A DNA stretch of 64,000 bases from Hyphomicrobium sp. CS1BSMeth3 (GCF_900117415.1 NZ_FPEI01000003.1:248001-312000); one strand, 5' to 3'. Positions 1 through 9,458 are shown, counted from the stretch's first letter. Made by a program: numbers and translations. The notes: generated by a model not told the origin, from the sequence alone.

Positions 1-842
1 ATGAACGGCGTCTCGTCACGCCATTGGTCCATATGGAAGAAGATGACGCGGTTCGACAGGCCCTGGCCGAGCGAGACTTTCGCATCGCCCTGCAGCCGCG
101 CGATATCCGTCGTCGGTACTTCCTCGATCACGTCGACGTCGCCGGCAAGCAGCGCCGCAACGCGCGCCGGGCCGGTCTTGATCGGGCGGATGATCACCTT
201 GGACCACGTGGGCTTGGTGCCCCAATAGTCGTCATTGCGCACGACGACATAGCGATCGCCCTTCACGAACTCCGAGAACTTGAAGGGCCCCGTTCCGATC
301 GCGGCTTTGCCCGAGTTGAAATCGTCGGTCTTGGCGCCCGTCGCGGCCTTCTGCGAGATGATCGCGATCGTCGCCAAGTCGTTCGGCATGAGGGGATACG
401 GCTCTTTCGTCGTCACGCGAACCGTGTGGTCGTCGACCTTGGTGAAGGTTTTGCCGCGCACGTAGAGCGCGAAGCTGCCGGGGCTGTTCTCGACGTTCGG
501 CGCCCGCCCCATGGTGAAGAGCACATCGTCAGCCGTGAAGGGCGAGCCGTCATGCCACTTGACGCCGGTCCGGAGTTTGAACTCCCAGGTTTTGTCGTCG
601 ATGGTTTTCCAGCTCGTGGCGAGGCCAGGAATTGGCGTCTGCTTCTCGTCGAAATGGACGAGGCGCTCGAAGACGTGCGACGTGAGCGCGTTGTTCGGCG
701 TCAGATTGTGGAAATGCGGATCCATAGCCGACGGCTCGGCAGAGAGCGCCATCCTGAGATCTTTGGCCGATGCCGAAATCGGCGCAGCGAGAGCCAGGCC
801 CGCCGCTGCAACGGCCGTCAGAAATGTCTTGGATCGTCTCAT
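1..842 (-). CDS. ABC transporter substrate-binding protein, family 5 (partial, C-terminus outside window)
   Basis: Reading the complement from ATG at 842 gives 280 residues of an exported solute-binding protein that is cut by the window edge. Residues 1-26 form a signal peptide ending in SASA. The mature part opens with the peptide/nickel-type pattern in which LxxEPxxMDPH is followed by HVFERLVHFDEKQTPIPGLA and later VKWHDGSPFTADDVLFT, typical of DppA/OppA-like SBP_bac_5 proteins. GGCGGAGGG stands about 10 bases before the start. The ligand (oligopeptide, opine, glutathione or nickel) cannot be told, and the permease and ATPase genes would lie beyond base 1. The start is secure; the family call is strong. 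Confidence 0.85.
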   Translation of the reverse strand, partial: MRRSKTFLTAVAAAGLALAAPISASAKDLRMALSAEPSAMDPHFHNLTPNNALTSHVFERLVHFDEKQTPIPGLATSWKTIDDKTWEFKLRTGVKWHDGSPFTADDVLFTMGRAPNVENSPGSFALYVRGKTFTKVDDHTVRVTTKEPYPLMPNDLATIAIISQKAATGAKTDDFNSGKAAIGTGPFKFSEFVKGDRYVVVRNDDYWGTKPTWSKVIIRPIKTGPARVAALLAGDVDVIEEVPTTDIARLQGDAKVSLGQGLSNRVIFFHMDQWRDETPF

Positions 843-1011
843 CAGGTATTCCCTCCGCCACGAGAGAGACACAGTGGCCTCCCCCCATTTTTTGGGTGTG
901 CACAAACAGTTGTGCCGGGCGGGCCCCCGGGCCCGTCCGGTCATGAGCGCAACGTAGCATATGATTGGCATCTGCCAAGCAGATCAGCGCCGCCTGGCAG
1001 CACCTTAGCTC

Positions 1012-1707
1012 CTACCAGGAGCGGCGTGAGCCCGTATCGATGTGGAAGTAGCCGCCGCGATAGAGCTTGAGCCCACCGACCGATCCGTGGCTGCGCAGGA
1101 AGGCGAACACCGCACGGTTGTTTCGCCCATGCACCCTGAAGTCGACGGCATTGCCGGAGAGGTGGTGCGAATGATGCGCACCGCCCACACGCGCATTATG
1201 CCTGCGGCTGCGGCAGGTCGAATTCACGGTGACCGGACCGAACGCGCTCGCAACTTGATGGATGACCGACCGCAGGCTTGCATTCAGACACCCCGAGTTG
1301 GCGACCCACTTCACGCCGCCGCCGGCAAGGTTCGTCCCGACTTCGGGCTTCGGCACGTAGGTATCGCCGAGGCTCGCGACTTGAATGCCGCGGCTGCGCC
1401 TGGCCGTGCTCGCTTTCCTTGTCTTGCTCCTCGACTTGGCGGTCCTCGTCTTCGAGGTCTTGGCGCGCGAAATAGATCGGCTGCCGCCGCTCAAGCTCTC
1501 GCGCCGCTCCTTGCGATCGTAGGCGCCGAGACGCATTTTCTTGGCTCCGCCGGTGCGGACGCCTTCAGACGAGGCTCGCCCCGGGAACTGGTAGTTTTCG
1601 TCCGCGGAAGCCGGACGGACCGATAGAGCGGAAATGATCCAAACGCCGAGCACGACTGTGCCCGCGACCGCCGCCATACGGCGGCAGTTCTCGATGAATG
1701 CACGCAT
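1012..1707 (-). CDS. Exported M15-fold peptidase-like protein (YcbK/DUF882 type)
   Basis: A 231-residue protein with an N-terminal membrane or signal segment (about residues 12-35, ending RPASA), a very basic Ser/Arg/Lys/Thr linker (about 55-110) and a C-terminal domain. The domain carries SHHLSGNAVDF (residues 180-190) and YFHID (His222). These match the H-x-x-G-x-A-x-D and H-x-D zinc motifs of the LAS/M15 peptidases that cut peptidoglycan cross-links. It is probably periplasmic and cell-wall active. The gene stands alone; GGGAG lies about 10 bases before the ATG. The basic linker may tether it to the wall. The substrate is inferred from the fold only. Confidence 0.75.
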   Translation of the reverse strand: MRAFIENCRRMAAVAGTVVLGVWIISALSVRPASADENYQFPGRASSEGVRTGGAKKMRLGAYDRKERRESLSGGSRSISRAKTSKTRTAKSRSKTRKASTARRSRGIQVASLGDTYVPKPEVGTNLAGGGVKWVANSGCLNASLRSVIHQVASAFGPVTVNSTCRSRRHNARVGGAHHSHHLSGNAVDFRVHGRNNRAVFAFLRSHGSVGGLKLYRGGYFHIDTGSRRSW

Positions 1708-1881
1708 TGCTTGCGTACTCCCCTGTGGCGACGGACCGTGGGGTGCAGACCGGTCCGCTGCCGATCTGCTTGGTCCGTGCGTGTGCAGCCCCCGCTGACG
1801 TAACCAGGGGTAGGGGCAACTTGGGGCGATGTTAAGGTCTTGTTTATCCTATTGGTTAATCGGTCGCAGGTCGCGCGCTGA

Positions 1882-3210
1882 CTATCCGCCTTCGTAGAAG
1901 CGCACCGGCTCGCCGATCGAGGGGGTCAGAATCTCGCCATCCCACATGACCGCATGACCGCGCACGAACGTGCCGACAGGCCACCCGCGCACGTTGCCAC
2001 CGTCATAGGGCGTCCACCCACAACGCGACTTGATCCAGTCGTTGGTGATCGTCATCGTCCGCTTGAGATCGACGACCGTCAGATCGGCGTCATAGCCGAC
2101 CGCAATGCGGCCCTTGCCGACGATCCCGAACAGCCGCGCCGGGCCGTGGCTCGTCAGATCAACGAAACGTTGTAGCGTCAGACGGCCGGCATTGACGTGG
2201 TCCAGCATGACCGGGACCAGCGTCTGCACGCCCGTCATGCCCGAGTGGCTCTCGGGGTAGTGGTGGTCCTTCTCCTCGCGCGTGTGGGGGGCATGATCCG
2301 AGCCGAGGACGTCGACCGTGCCGTCGGCAATGCCCGCCCAGAGCGCCTGCAGGTGCCGGCCATCGCGCACCGGCGGGTTCATCTGAGCGTAGGTGCCAAG
2401 CCGCTCGTAGCAGTCCGGCGCCATGAGCGTGAGGTGGTGCGGCGTGACCTCGACGCTTGCCCAGGCCTTGTGCTCGCCGAGGTGAGCCATCTCCTCCGCC
2501 GTCGAGACGTGCAGCACGTGGACCCGCTTGTGATAGCGCTCGGCAAGGCGCACGAGGCGGTCCGTCGCCATCATGGCCGCCACCTCGTCCCGCCACACGG
2601 GATGCGATGACGGATCGTTCGGCCGGCGGAGGCCTGCGCGCTCCCTGAGCCGTGCCTCATCCTCGGCATGGAAGGCCGCCCGCCGCGAGATCCCTGCGAT
2701 CACGCGCTCGAGCGTCGCCTCGTCCTCGATCAGCAGGTCGCCGGTGGAGGCCCCCATGAACACCTTGATACCGGCCGAGCCCTCGAGATGCTCCAGATGC
2801 GGGATATTGGGCACGTTCTCCCGTGTTCCGCCGACGTAGAAGGCGAAATCGCAGTGCATACGCCCCCGTGCCCGCGAAACCTTGTCGGCAAGCGTTTCCT
2901 CCGTCGTCGTCAGCGGCTTCGTATTGGGCATCTCGAAGACGGCGGTGACACCACCACTGACCGCCGCGAGACTACCCGTCGCGAGGTCTTCCTTGTGCTC
3001 GAGGCCGGGCTCGCGGAAGTGGACCTGGGTGTCGATCACACCTGGAAGGACGTGGAGCCCCTTGGCATCAATGACCTCGGCCGCCCTCCCCCCCGAGAGA
3101 TCGCCAATCGCCGCAATGCGCCCCCCCACGACGCCAATGTCGCGGACGCCCTCGCCGTCATGATTGACGACGGTTCCTCCCTTGAGGATAAGGTCGAAGT
3201 GATCTGCCAT
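1882..3210 (-). CDS. pyrC: Dihydroorotase-family amidohydrolase
   Basis: A 442-residue cyclic amidohydrolase. It has the metal-site series expected for dihydroorotase: a VHFREPG signature near residue 60, Lys in GIKVFMG, His in AAFHAEDE, His in VHVLHVST and Asp in VLGSDHAPHT. The enzyme closes carbamoyl-aspartate to dihydroorotate in pyrimidine synthesis. The first His of the usual HxH pair is Gln (TQVHF), which I recall as normal for one alphaproteobacterial dihydroorotase subgroup. The start at 3210 (MADHFDLILKGG) was chosen because the frame further upstream is antisense to the neighbouring ygfZ gene. It is divergent from ygfZ across about 110 bases. Allantoinase or hydantoinase activity cannot be fully excluded. 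Confidence 0.82.
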   Translation of the reverse strand: MADHFDLILKGGTVVNHDGEGVRDIGVVGGRIAAIGDLSGGRAAEVIDAKGLHVLPGVIDTQVHFREPGLEHKEDLATGSLAAVSGGVTAVFEMPNTKPLTTTEETLADKVSRARGRMHCDFAFYVGGTRENVPNIPHLEHLEGSAGIKVFMGASTGDLLIEDEATLERVIAGISRRAAFHAEDEARLRERAGLRRPNDPSSHPVWRDEVAAMMATDRLVRLAERYHKRVHVLHVSTAEEMAHLGEHKAWASVEVTPHHLTLMAPDCYERLGTYAQMNPPVRDGRHLQALWAGIADGTVDVLGSDHAPHTREEKDHHYPESHSGMTGVQTLVPVMLDHVNAGRLTLQRFVDLTSHGPARLFGIVGKGRIAVGYDADLTVVDLKRTMTITNDWIKSRCGWTPYDGGNVRGWPVGTFVRGHAVMWDGEILTPSIGEPVRFYEGG

Positions 3211-3322
3211 GACGGCCTCCAGGAACGCGGCTTCCCCCGGGCGCGAGATACCGCAGAAGAGTGGGGTGCGCCAGCCGCCCGATATCGCGCGGTAGGCCCC
3301 GCAGAGCGGGAGTTGCAATGAA

Positions 3323-4201
3323 ATGAGCACCACTGTTGTCGCGCTGCTCCCCGATCGCGGCGTCGTGTCGCTGTCGGGCACCGATGCCGCCGACTTCCTT
3401 GACAATATCGTCACGAACGACCTTTCGGGCATCCGTGTCGGGGAGGCGCGTTTCGCCGGTCTGCTGACGCCGCAGGGGAAGATCCTTTTCGAGTTCTTCG
3501 CGCTGAGAACCGAAGAGGGCTTTCTGCTCGATACGCGCGCCGATCGCGCTGCGGACCTCCTCAAGCGCCTCACGATGTATAAGCTGCGCGCGAAGATCAC
3601 GCTCGCCGACGTCTCGCCGGACTATGGCGTCGCAGCGGCGTGGGGACCGGAGGCGCCGTCCATCGAGGATGGCTGGTGCTATGCTGACCCGCGCAATGCT
3701 GACCTCGGCTGGCGGCTCATCGTCCCGCGCGCGAAGCTCAAGAGCCTCCCGGGCCAGGTTGTACCGGAAGCGCTCTATCACGAGCGCCGCGTCGCGCTTG
3801 GTGTCGCCGAAGGTGGCTTCGACTATGCGCTCGGCGATACATTCCCGCATGAAGCGAACTACGACCGGCTGCATGGCGTGTCCTTCACCAAGGGCTGCTT
3901 CGTCGGCCAGGAGGTCGTTGCGCGCATGCAGAACAAGACGGTCGTGCGCAAGCGCGTGACGCTCGTCACCGGGCCGGAGCCACTGACGACGGGTGCCGAA
4001 ATCAAAATCGGTGCGGCGGTCATCGGCACCGTCGGCTCTGTCGCCGGCCCGCACGGGCTCGCCCTTCTCAGGATCGATCGTGCTGCCGAGGCCGCGGACA
4101 AAGGCGAGCCGCTGACTGCCGGCGCAGCGACGATCGTCGTCGATACCGCAGCGCTCGATCGCTACCGCGCGAGCGCTGCCGCGAGGGCCTCCGCACCATG
4201 A
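3323..4201 (+). CDS. ygfZ: YgfZ/GcvT-like folate-binding protein
   Basis: A 292-residue protein related to the aminomethyltransferase GcvT. It carries the diagnostic YgfZ signature KGCFVGQEVVARM (Lys190, Gly191, Cys192 onward). YgfZ proteins bind tetrahydrofolate and help maintain or repair iron-sulfur enzymes such as MiaB. GGGAG lies about 10 bases before the ATG. The stop overlaps the start of the next gene (ATGA at 4198-4201), so ygfZ, tag and the HD gene are probably translated from one transcript. Length and motif both agree with the family. Confidence 0.88.
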   Translation: MSTTVVALLPDRGVVSLSGTDAADFLDNIVTNDLSGIRVGEARFAGLLTPQGKILFEFFALRTEEGFLLDTRADRAADLLKRLTMYKLRAKITLADVSPDYGVAAAWGPEAPSIEDGWCYADPRNADLGWRLIVPRAKLKSLPGQVVPEALYHERRVALGVAEGGFDYALGDTFPHEANYDRLHGVSFTKGCFVGQEVVARMQNKTVVRKRVTLVTGPEPLTTGAEIKIGAAVIGTVGSVAGPHGLALLRIDRAAEAADKGEPLTAGAATIVVDTAALDRYRASAAARASAP

Positions 4202-4806
4202 CAAAAGCAGAACTCGTCCGCTGTGGCTGGGTCGGCATTTCCGATACCGAGTACACACGCTACCACGACGAGGAGTGGGGCGTGCCGAAGTCCGATGACG
4301 GCGCGCTCTTCGAAAAGCTGATCCTCGAGGGCTTCCAGGCCGGCCTCTCCTGGCTGACGATCCTTCGGAAACGCGAGAACTTCCGCAAGGCCTTCCACGC
4401 CTTCGATGCCGAGCGCATTGCGCGTTTCGGGGCGCGTGACGTCGAGCGACTCATGGGCGATGCGGGCATCATCCGCAACAAGGCGAAGATCGAGGCGACG
4501 ATCGAGAATGCGCAGGCCTACCTGCGCATCAGAGAGCGCACGAGTCTCGCCAAATTCCTCTGGGACTTCCTCGATGGAAAACCGCAGATCCACGAGCGGC
4601 GCACCATGCGCGACATCCCGCCCGAGAGCCCCGAGTCCAAGGCCATCTCCAAGGCACTCAAGAAGGAGGGATTCCGCTTCGTTGGCCCGACGACCGTCTA
4701 TGCCTTCATGCAGTCTTCGGGCTTCGTGAACGACCACGTCGTCGACTGCCACCGGTACGGTCCCTGCGCCGAGCTGCAGCGCAAGTTCAAGGCACCGAAG
4801 AAATGA
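4198..4806 (+). CDS. tag: DNA-3-methyladenine glycosylase I
   Basis: A 202-residue base-excision repair enzyme that removes 3-methyladenine from alkylated DNA. The zinc-snap residues known for Tag are all visible: Cys9 and His23 at the N-terminus (RCGWV, YHDEEWG) and His180 and Cys184 at the C-terminus (NDHVVDC). The internal FEKLILEGFQAGLSW block is also typical. The ATG overlaps the ygfZ stop, and its own stop overlaps the next ATG, so it is the middle gene of a translationally coupled trio. No lesion is seen. Confidence 0.93.
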   Translation: MTKAELVRCGWVGISDTEYTRYHDEEWGVPKSDDGALFEKLILEGFQAGLSWLTILRKRENFRKAFHAFDAERIARFGARDVERLMGDAGIIRNKAKIEATIENAQAYLRIRERTSLAKFLWDFLDGKPQIHERRTMRDIPPESPESKAISKALKKEGFRFVGPTTVYAFMQSSGFVNDHVVDCHRYGPCAELQRKFKAPKK

Positions 4807-5420
4807 GCGGCGCGCCGCACATCGACGACAAGCCGCGCGCGTGGCAGCGGATGCTGTCCGGCCGCCGCCTCGATCTGCTTGCGCCCTCGCCGGACGACAT
4901 CGCCATCGAGGACATCGCCCATGGCCTTGCGCGCGTGGCGCGCTGGAACGGCCAGACGCGCGGCGATCACGCCTTCTCGGTTGCCGAGCACGCCGTCGTG
5001 GTCGAGCAGATTACCTGCGCTCTCAATCCCGAGTGGGAAATGCGGTGGCAGCTCGCAGCCCTGCTCCACGATGCGCCCGAGTACGTGATCGGCGACCTGA
5101 TCAGCCCATTCAAGGCGGCAATCGGCTTCGACTACAAGAGCATCGAGAACCGACTGCTCGGCGCCATTCACGAACGCTTCGGATTGCCGAGAGAGCTCCC
5201 CGCCGAGATCACGGCCGCAATCAAACAGGCCGACCGCATTGCCGCCTACTACGAGGCGACGCTGCTCGCCGGCTTCTCCAAGGCAGAGGCCGACCGCTAC
5301 TTTGGCATTCCAGCCGTCCCGCCCGATCTCGCAGCGCTGCTATCACGCCTCGAGCCGTCGCCGGTCGCCGTTGCCCAACAGGCATTCCTTGAGCGGTTCG
5401 CTGTGCTCAGCGGCCCCTGA
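4803..5420 (+). CDS. HD-domain phosphohydrolase (YfbR-like)
   Basis: A 205-residue protein with an HD-domain metal series: His63 (VAEH), the His89-Asp90 pair (ALLHDAPEY) and Asp144 (KQADRIA). This arrangement resembles YfbR-type 5'-deoxynucleotidases. The start overlaps the tag stop by four bases, so it is coupled to the repair gene. Its last 14 bases overlap the 3' end of the convergent crotonase gene. Nucleotide substrate specificity is not readable from the sequence; a house-cleaning or nucleotide-pool role is inference. Confidence 0.8.
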   Translation: MSGAPHIDDKPRAWQRMLSGRRLDLLAPSPDDIAIEDIAHGLARVARWNGQTRGDHAFSVAEHAVVVEQITCALNPEWEMRWQLAALLHDAPEYVIGDLISPFKAAIGFDYKSIENRLLGAIHERFGLPRELPAEITAAIKQADRIAAYYEATLLAGFSKAEADRYFGIPAVPPDLAALLSRLEPSPVAVAQQAFLERFAVLSGP

Positions 5421-6204
5421 ACTGCGGCTTGCGCTTTTCCATGAAGGCGCGCCGGCCCTCGGCATAGTCCTCGCTCTCGAAGCAGGCTTCGACGAAGTGG
5501 TCGAGGCGGGCGAGGTCCGGGTTCTCCGGGTGCGCGAACAGCTCGTCGATGGATTCCTTGGCGGCCCGGATGGAGAGCGGGGCATTGATCGCCATTTCCT
5601 CGGCGACCTTTCGCGTGGCCGCCTCGAGCTCGGCCGCCGGAACAACCGCATTGGCCACTCCCATGGCGAGCGCCTCGGCTGCCGAGTAGCGCCGCCCCGT
5701 GAAGAGCATCTCCTTGGCCTTGGCCGCGGACATAACCGCCAGCATCGGCCTGATCCAGCGCGGGTTGTAGCCGATCGAGAGCTTGGCCGCCGGAATCGAG
5801 AAGATCGCGTCCTCGGCAACCCAGCGCATGTCGCAGCAGATGGCGAGCTCGCAGCCACCGCCGAAGCAGTAGCCGTGCACCATGGCAATCGTGGGCTTCT
5901 TCGCCCGCCCGACCGCCTCGAAGGCCTCGTGATTGATCTCGTCGTAGCGCCGCGCTTCCGCGCCCGTCCGGTTGCCCTCGAACTCCGAGATATCGGCGCC
6001 TGCGGAGAATGCCTTGGTGCCGGCACCGCGCAGCACGATCACACGCACGGCCGGATCGGCCTCCGCCTCACGGATAAGTCGCGGCAGGGCTTCCCACATG
6101 TCGCGCGTGTATGCGTTCAGCCGGGCGGGATTGTCGGCAACGATCGTGCAAATGCCGCCCTCGATCAGGGTACGCAGCGTCGGGGGCGTGGCTTCGGTCG
6201 GCAT
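5407..6204 (-). CDS. Enoyl-CoA hydratase/isomerase (crotonase) family protein
   Basis: A 265-residue crotonase-fold protein. The oxyanion-hole segments SAGADISEF (about 67-75) and HGYCFGGGCEL (110-120) are present, and Glu119 matches the first catalytic Glu of hydratases. The second catalytic Glu is missing: FSIPAAKLSIG (135-145) has Ala139 where hydratases have PE. The protein is therefore more likely an isomerase, decarboxylase, hydrolase or other crotonase than a classical enoyl-CoA hydratase. AGGAG lies six bases before the ATG at 6204, which fixes the start. It is convergent with the HD gene; no metabolic partner is adjacent. Confidence 0.85.
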   Translation of the reverse strand: MPTEATPPTLRTLIEGGICTIVADNPARLNAYTRDMWEALPRLIREAEADPAVRVIVLRGAGTKAFSAGADISEFEGNRTGAEARRYDEINHEAFEAVGRAKKPTIAMVHGYCFGGGCELAICCDMRWVAEDAIFSIPAAKLSIGYNPRWIRPMLAVMSAAKAKEMLFTGRRYSAAEALAMGVANAVVPAAELEAATRKVAEEMAINAPLSIRAAKESIDELFAHPENPDLARLDHFVEACFESEDYAEGRRAFMEKRKPQFRGR

Positions 6205-6429
6205 GTCGGCTCCTGGGCGTTCCTCGGTCTTGCGGGCGCACTCTAACCGCATTTGGCTCGGCCAGCGCTATCACCTCACGACATGGCAACCCCTCGGGGA
6301 CGCATCGCCCCCGCCGCCCCCTGCCTGCCGACGGGCCCTACGATCGGGGATTGCCGGCCACCGCGATTCTGCCTACTTTTCCGGCTCTCTCTTCCAGCCC
6401 TTTGCTCCGCTTCCTGCGGTGTAACCTCC

Positions 6430-8781
6430 GTGAAGACCAATTCGGCGACGTCCGGCTACGGGATTGCTGCGCTCGCGCTCGCCGCGGGCTGGTTGGTGCT
6501 GTGCGCTCCATGGCTGCTCGGCAACTACGCCATCCCCTATGACGCCAAGGCCCACTTCCAGGCCCAGGTGCAGTTCCTCGCCAATGCTATCCACACGGGG
6601 CAATCGCCCTTCTGGAACCCGCACATCTTTGCCGGCTCGCCGCAGATTGCCGATCCGCAGAGCCTCGTCATCTCGCCGGCCGTCCTGCTCGCCTTGCTGG
6701 ATCCTTCGCCGAGCTTCCAGCTCGTCGACGGCTACACCTTCGGCCTGCTCGCGCTCGGCGGCTTCTCGATCCTGCTCCTGTTCCGCGATCGCGGCTGGCA
6801 CCCGGCCGGCGCCATCGTCGCCGCGCTCGCCTTCGCTTTCGGCGCCTCTGCCGCGTGGCGTGTCCAGCATGTCGGGCAGATCCAGTCCTTTGCCTGCTTT
6901 GCGCTGGCCCTCTGGCTCCTCGTGCGCGCGCTCGATCGCAGGTCGGCCCGGTGGGGCATCGCCGCGGGCGCGGCCATGGCGCTGATGATCGTCGAGCCGG
7001 ATCAGGTGGCCTATCTCGGGGGCCTCATCCTGATCGGCTACGTGCTCCATCACTGGCTCGATGGCGCAGAACGCAAGCAGCGCCTCCGCGCGAGCCTGCG
7101 GCCATTGCTCGCCGCAGGTCTTACTTGCGTCGTTCTGTCTGCGCTGCCGTTGCTGATGACCATTCTCTTCGTGATGTCGTCAAGCCGGTCCAGCATTCCT
7201 TTCGCCGAGGCGACGCGGGGCTCGCTGCACCCGGCCTCGCTACTGACGCTGCTGTTCAGCGACCTCTATGGAGCATTCGATAAGGCCGTCGAGTATTGGG
7301 GGCCCTTTAGCTGGACGTGGAACCCCAATGAGGTGACGCTCTCGCAGAACATGAGCCAGCTCTATATCGGCGCCCTGCCGATCGCTCTCCTGCTCGGGTT
7401 GGGTTTGTCCCGGCGCCTGCTGCTCGCTCGTGAGATCCGCTTCTATACGATCGCCACCGTCTTCATAACGCTCTACGCACTCGGCTCGAACACACCGTTC
7501 TTCCGTCTGCTCTACGAAGTATTCCCCGGGGTCTCGCTGTTCCGCCGCCCGGCTGATGCCACGTTCCTCGTCGGAGGACTGCTGGCGATCCTGAGCGGCT
7601 ATCTCGTGCACCGCTGGATGACGAATACCGCACTTGCCGCACCCGATCGCCCGCGCCTGCATCTCAAGGTGTACCTGCTTCTGGCCCTTACGGCCGCGGC
7701 CATCGCCGTCGCTCTTTCGCAAAACAGGCTCGACGTCGCACTCCGCCCGATGGTGATCAGCTTTGCCTGGCTCGCCGTGAGCGTCGGCGTCCTTCTGCTG
7801 GTTACGCGCCTTGGCCAGCAACGATCGTGGGTGATCGTGACCACGCTTGCCACCGTCCTGACGGTGGATCTCGCCCTCAACAACGGCCCGAACGAGTCGA
7901 CCGCGCTGCCGCGCGAGCAGTTCACCATGCTCGACCCCGATACGCGGAGCGAGACCATCCGCCTCATCAAGTCGCTCGCCACGCAGCCGCCCGGCTCGCC
8001 GCGGCGCGACCGCGTGGAGCTCGCCGGCCTCGGCTTCGAGTGGCCGAACACGGCCATGGTGCACGGGTTCGACCACACGCTCGGCTACAATCCGCTGCGC
8101 CTCGCCGATTTCACCCGAGCCGTCGGCGCCGAAGACTCGATCATCGGACCGAACCAGCGCCGCTTCACGCCCCTTTTCCCGTCGTACCGCTGCCGCCTCG
8201 CCAACCTGCTCGGCCTTCGCTACATCGTCTCGCCGGTTCCGATCGATCGGATCGACCGCACCGTCAAATCGACCGACCTCCGCTTCATGGGGCGGACGCC
8301 GGACGGCTACGTGTACGAGAACACCGAAGCCCTGCCGCGCGTCCTCTTCGTCTACAACTGGCAGATCGCCGACTTCGCCCGCATCATGCGCGACGGCGCT
8401 TGGCCGGCAGCCGACCCGCGCTACACGGTACTCCTCGACCAGCGGCCGATCGTGCCGCCGGAACCGGTGCCCAATGCCCCGGAAGAATGGAAGGCGCCGA
8501 CCGTGCGAATCGTGCGTTACGAGAACACGGCAATCGATATCGAGGTCGACGCGAGCAATCCGGGCTTCGTCGTCCTGAATGACATCTGGCACCCGTGGTG
8601 GTTCGCCAGCATCGACGGCAAGCCAACGCGCATTCTCAAAGCCAATGTCCTCTTCCGCGCCGTAGCCGTCGGCCCCGGCCGCCATGCCATTCGCTTCGAG
8701 TTCGCACCCGTCGCCGGTGCCCTCCAGGAGCTGCGGGCCAAGCTCAGCGCCTACCGCGGCAGCCCGCCGCCGACGCAGTAG
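6430..8781 (+). CDS. YfhO-like polytopic membrane protein
   Basis: About 783 residues from the GTG at 6430, with roughly a dozen hydrophobic spans in the first two thirds and a soluble C-terminal domain of about 220 residues. The N-terminal loop reads WNPHIFAGSPQIADPQ, and a large loop follows the first membrane span, as in YfhO/GT-C-like lipid-linked glycosyltransferase proteins. Family members are tied to lipoteichoic-acid or other envelope glycosylation; the substrate here is unknown. The frame stays open back to 6253, but those residues look non-coding. No convincing ribosome site precedes either candidate, so the start is uncertain by up to 59 codons. Confidence 0.7.
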   Translation: MKTNSATSGYGIAALALAAGWLVLCAPWLLGNYAIPYDAKAHFQAQVQFLANAIHTGQSPFWNPHIFAGSPQIADPQSLVISPAVLLALLDPSPSFQLVDGYTFGLLALGGFSILLLFRDRGWHPAGAIVAALAFAFGASAAWRVQHVGQIQSFACFALALWLLVRALDRRSARWGIAAGAAMALMIVEPDQVAYLGGLILIGYVLHHWLDGAERKQRLRASLRPLLAAGLTCVVLSALPLLMTILFVMSSSRSSIPFAEATRGSLHPASLLTLLFSDLYGAFDKAVEYWGPFSWTWNPNEVTLSQNMSQLYIGALPIALLLGLGLSRRLLLAREIRFYTIATVFITLYALGSNTPFFRLLYEVFPGVSLFRRPADATFLVGGLLAILSGYLVHRWMTNTALAAPDRPRLHLKVYLLLALTAAAIAVALSQNRLDVALRPMVISFAWLAVSVGVLLLVTRLGQQRSWVIVTTLATVLTVDLALNNGPNESTALPREQFTMLDPDTRSETIRLIKSLATQPPGSPRRDRVELAGLGFEWPNTAMVHGFDHTLGYNPLRLADFTRAVGAEDSIIGPNQRRFTPLFPSYRCRLANLLGLRYIVSPVPIDRIDRTVKSTDLRFMGRTPDGYVYENTEALPRVLFVYNWQIADFARIMRDGAWPAADPRYTVLLDQRPIVPPEPVPNAPEEWKAPTVRIVRYENTAIDIEVDASNPGFVVLNDIWHPWWFASIDGKPTRILKANVLFRAVAVGPGRHAIRFEFAPVAGALQELRAKLSAYRGSPPPTQ

Positions 8782-8948
8782 CCGTCCGTGCCCGGCTTAT
8801 TCCTCGCTGTGGAAAACTAAGCACTTTCTCGTTGTGCCTCAGCGGGTAGACGGCGCCGGAACAACGGCGCTAGGATGCGCCGGCGCAATAAGAAGGCGCG
8901 TGGCAGTTCTCGCCATCGCCGCCACCAAGGGGAAAACCGGGAGGGAAT

Positions 8949-9449
8949 ATGGCAGTTGAAGACCCGGCCGATCGGTCGGCCGGCGGAGCTACACCGAGGA
9001 CACGGCTCAACAGGGAGGTCTTCGCCGGCCTGTTCCTGATCGTGTCTGCAGCAGTCGGCTACTTTGGAACGCTCCCCCTCGATGCGGGATCCATGTCGGG
9101 TGTCGGCCCGGGCCTCCTGCCAAAAGCTGTTTCCCTCGGCCTCGCTGCCTTCGGCGTTTATCTCATGGTGATCGGCCTTCTCGGCAATCACGAGCGCATC
9201 GACGGCTTCTCCCTCCGCGGAACCATCTTCATTCTCGGCGCCATCCTCGCCTTCGCCGCAACTGTGCGCCCCCTCGGTCTCCTCGTCGCCGGTCCCCTCG
9301 CGATGCTCATCTCGTCGATGGCGGATCCGGATACCCGCCCGCTCGAGATCGTCATTTTCACGGCGTTCATGACTGCGGGCTGCTACCTGCTCTTCAAGGT
9401 CGTGCTGCACCTGCCGATCCCCCTGCTTCCGCCGCTGCTCGGTTACTGA
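8949..9449 (+). CDS. tctB: Tripartite tricarboxylate transporter small membrane subunit TctB
   Basis: A 166-residue protein with four hydrophobic segments and an SGVGPGLLPKAVSLGL stretch typical of TctB. It is the small, poorly conserved membrane subunit of TTT transporters, which take up organic acids with the aid of an abundant periplasmic receptor. GGGAGGG lies just upstream of the ATG. It is followed nine bases later by tctA and then by the receptor gene, giving the order tctB-tctA-tctC rather than the tctCBA order of Salmonella. Confidence 0.87.
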   Translation: MAVEDPADRSAGGATPRTRLNREVFAGLFLIVSAAVGYFGTLPLDAGSMSGVGPGLLPKAVSLGLAAFGVYLMVIGLLGNHERIDGFSLRGTIFILGAILAFAATVRPLGLLVAGPLAMLISSMADPDTRPLEIVIFTAFMTAGCYLLFKVVLHLPIPLLPPLLGY

Positions 9450-9458
9450 GGGCGCGCT

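Noticed and set aside
24-1070. Long plus-strand ORF opposite the ABC binding protein
   Set aside because: It is the high-GC shadow of the minus-strand gene with its signal peptide and ribosome site.
7240-8685. 481-codon minus-strand ORF inside the YfhO-like gene
   Set aside because: Composition is Arg/Glu/Asp/His-rich shadow sequence with no domain; the plus strand is a clear membrane protein.
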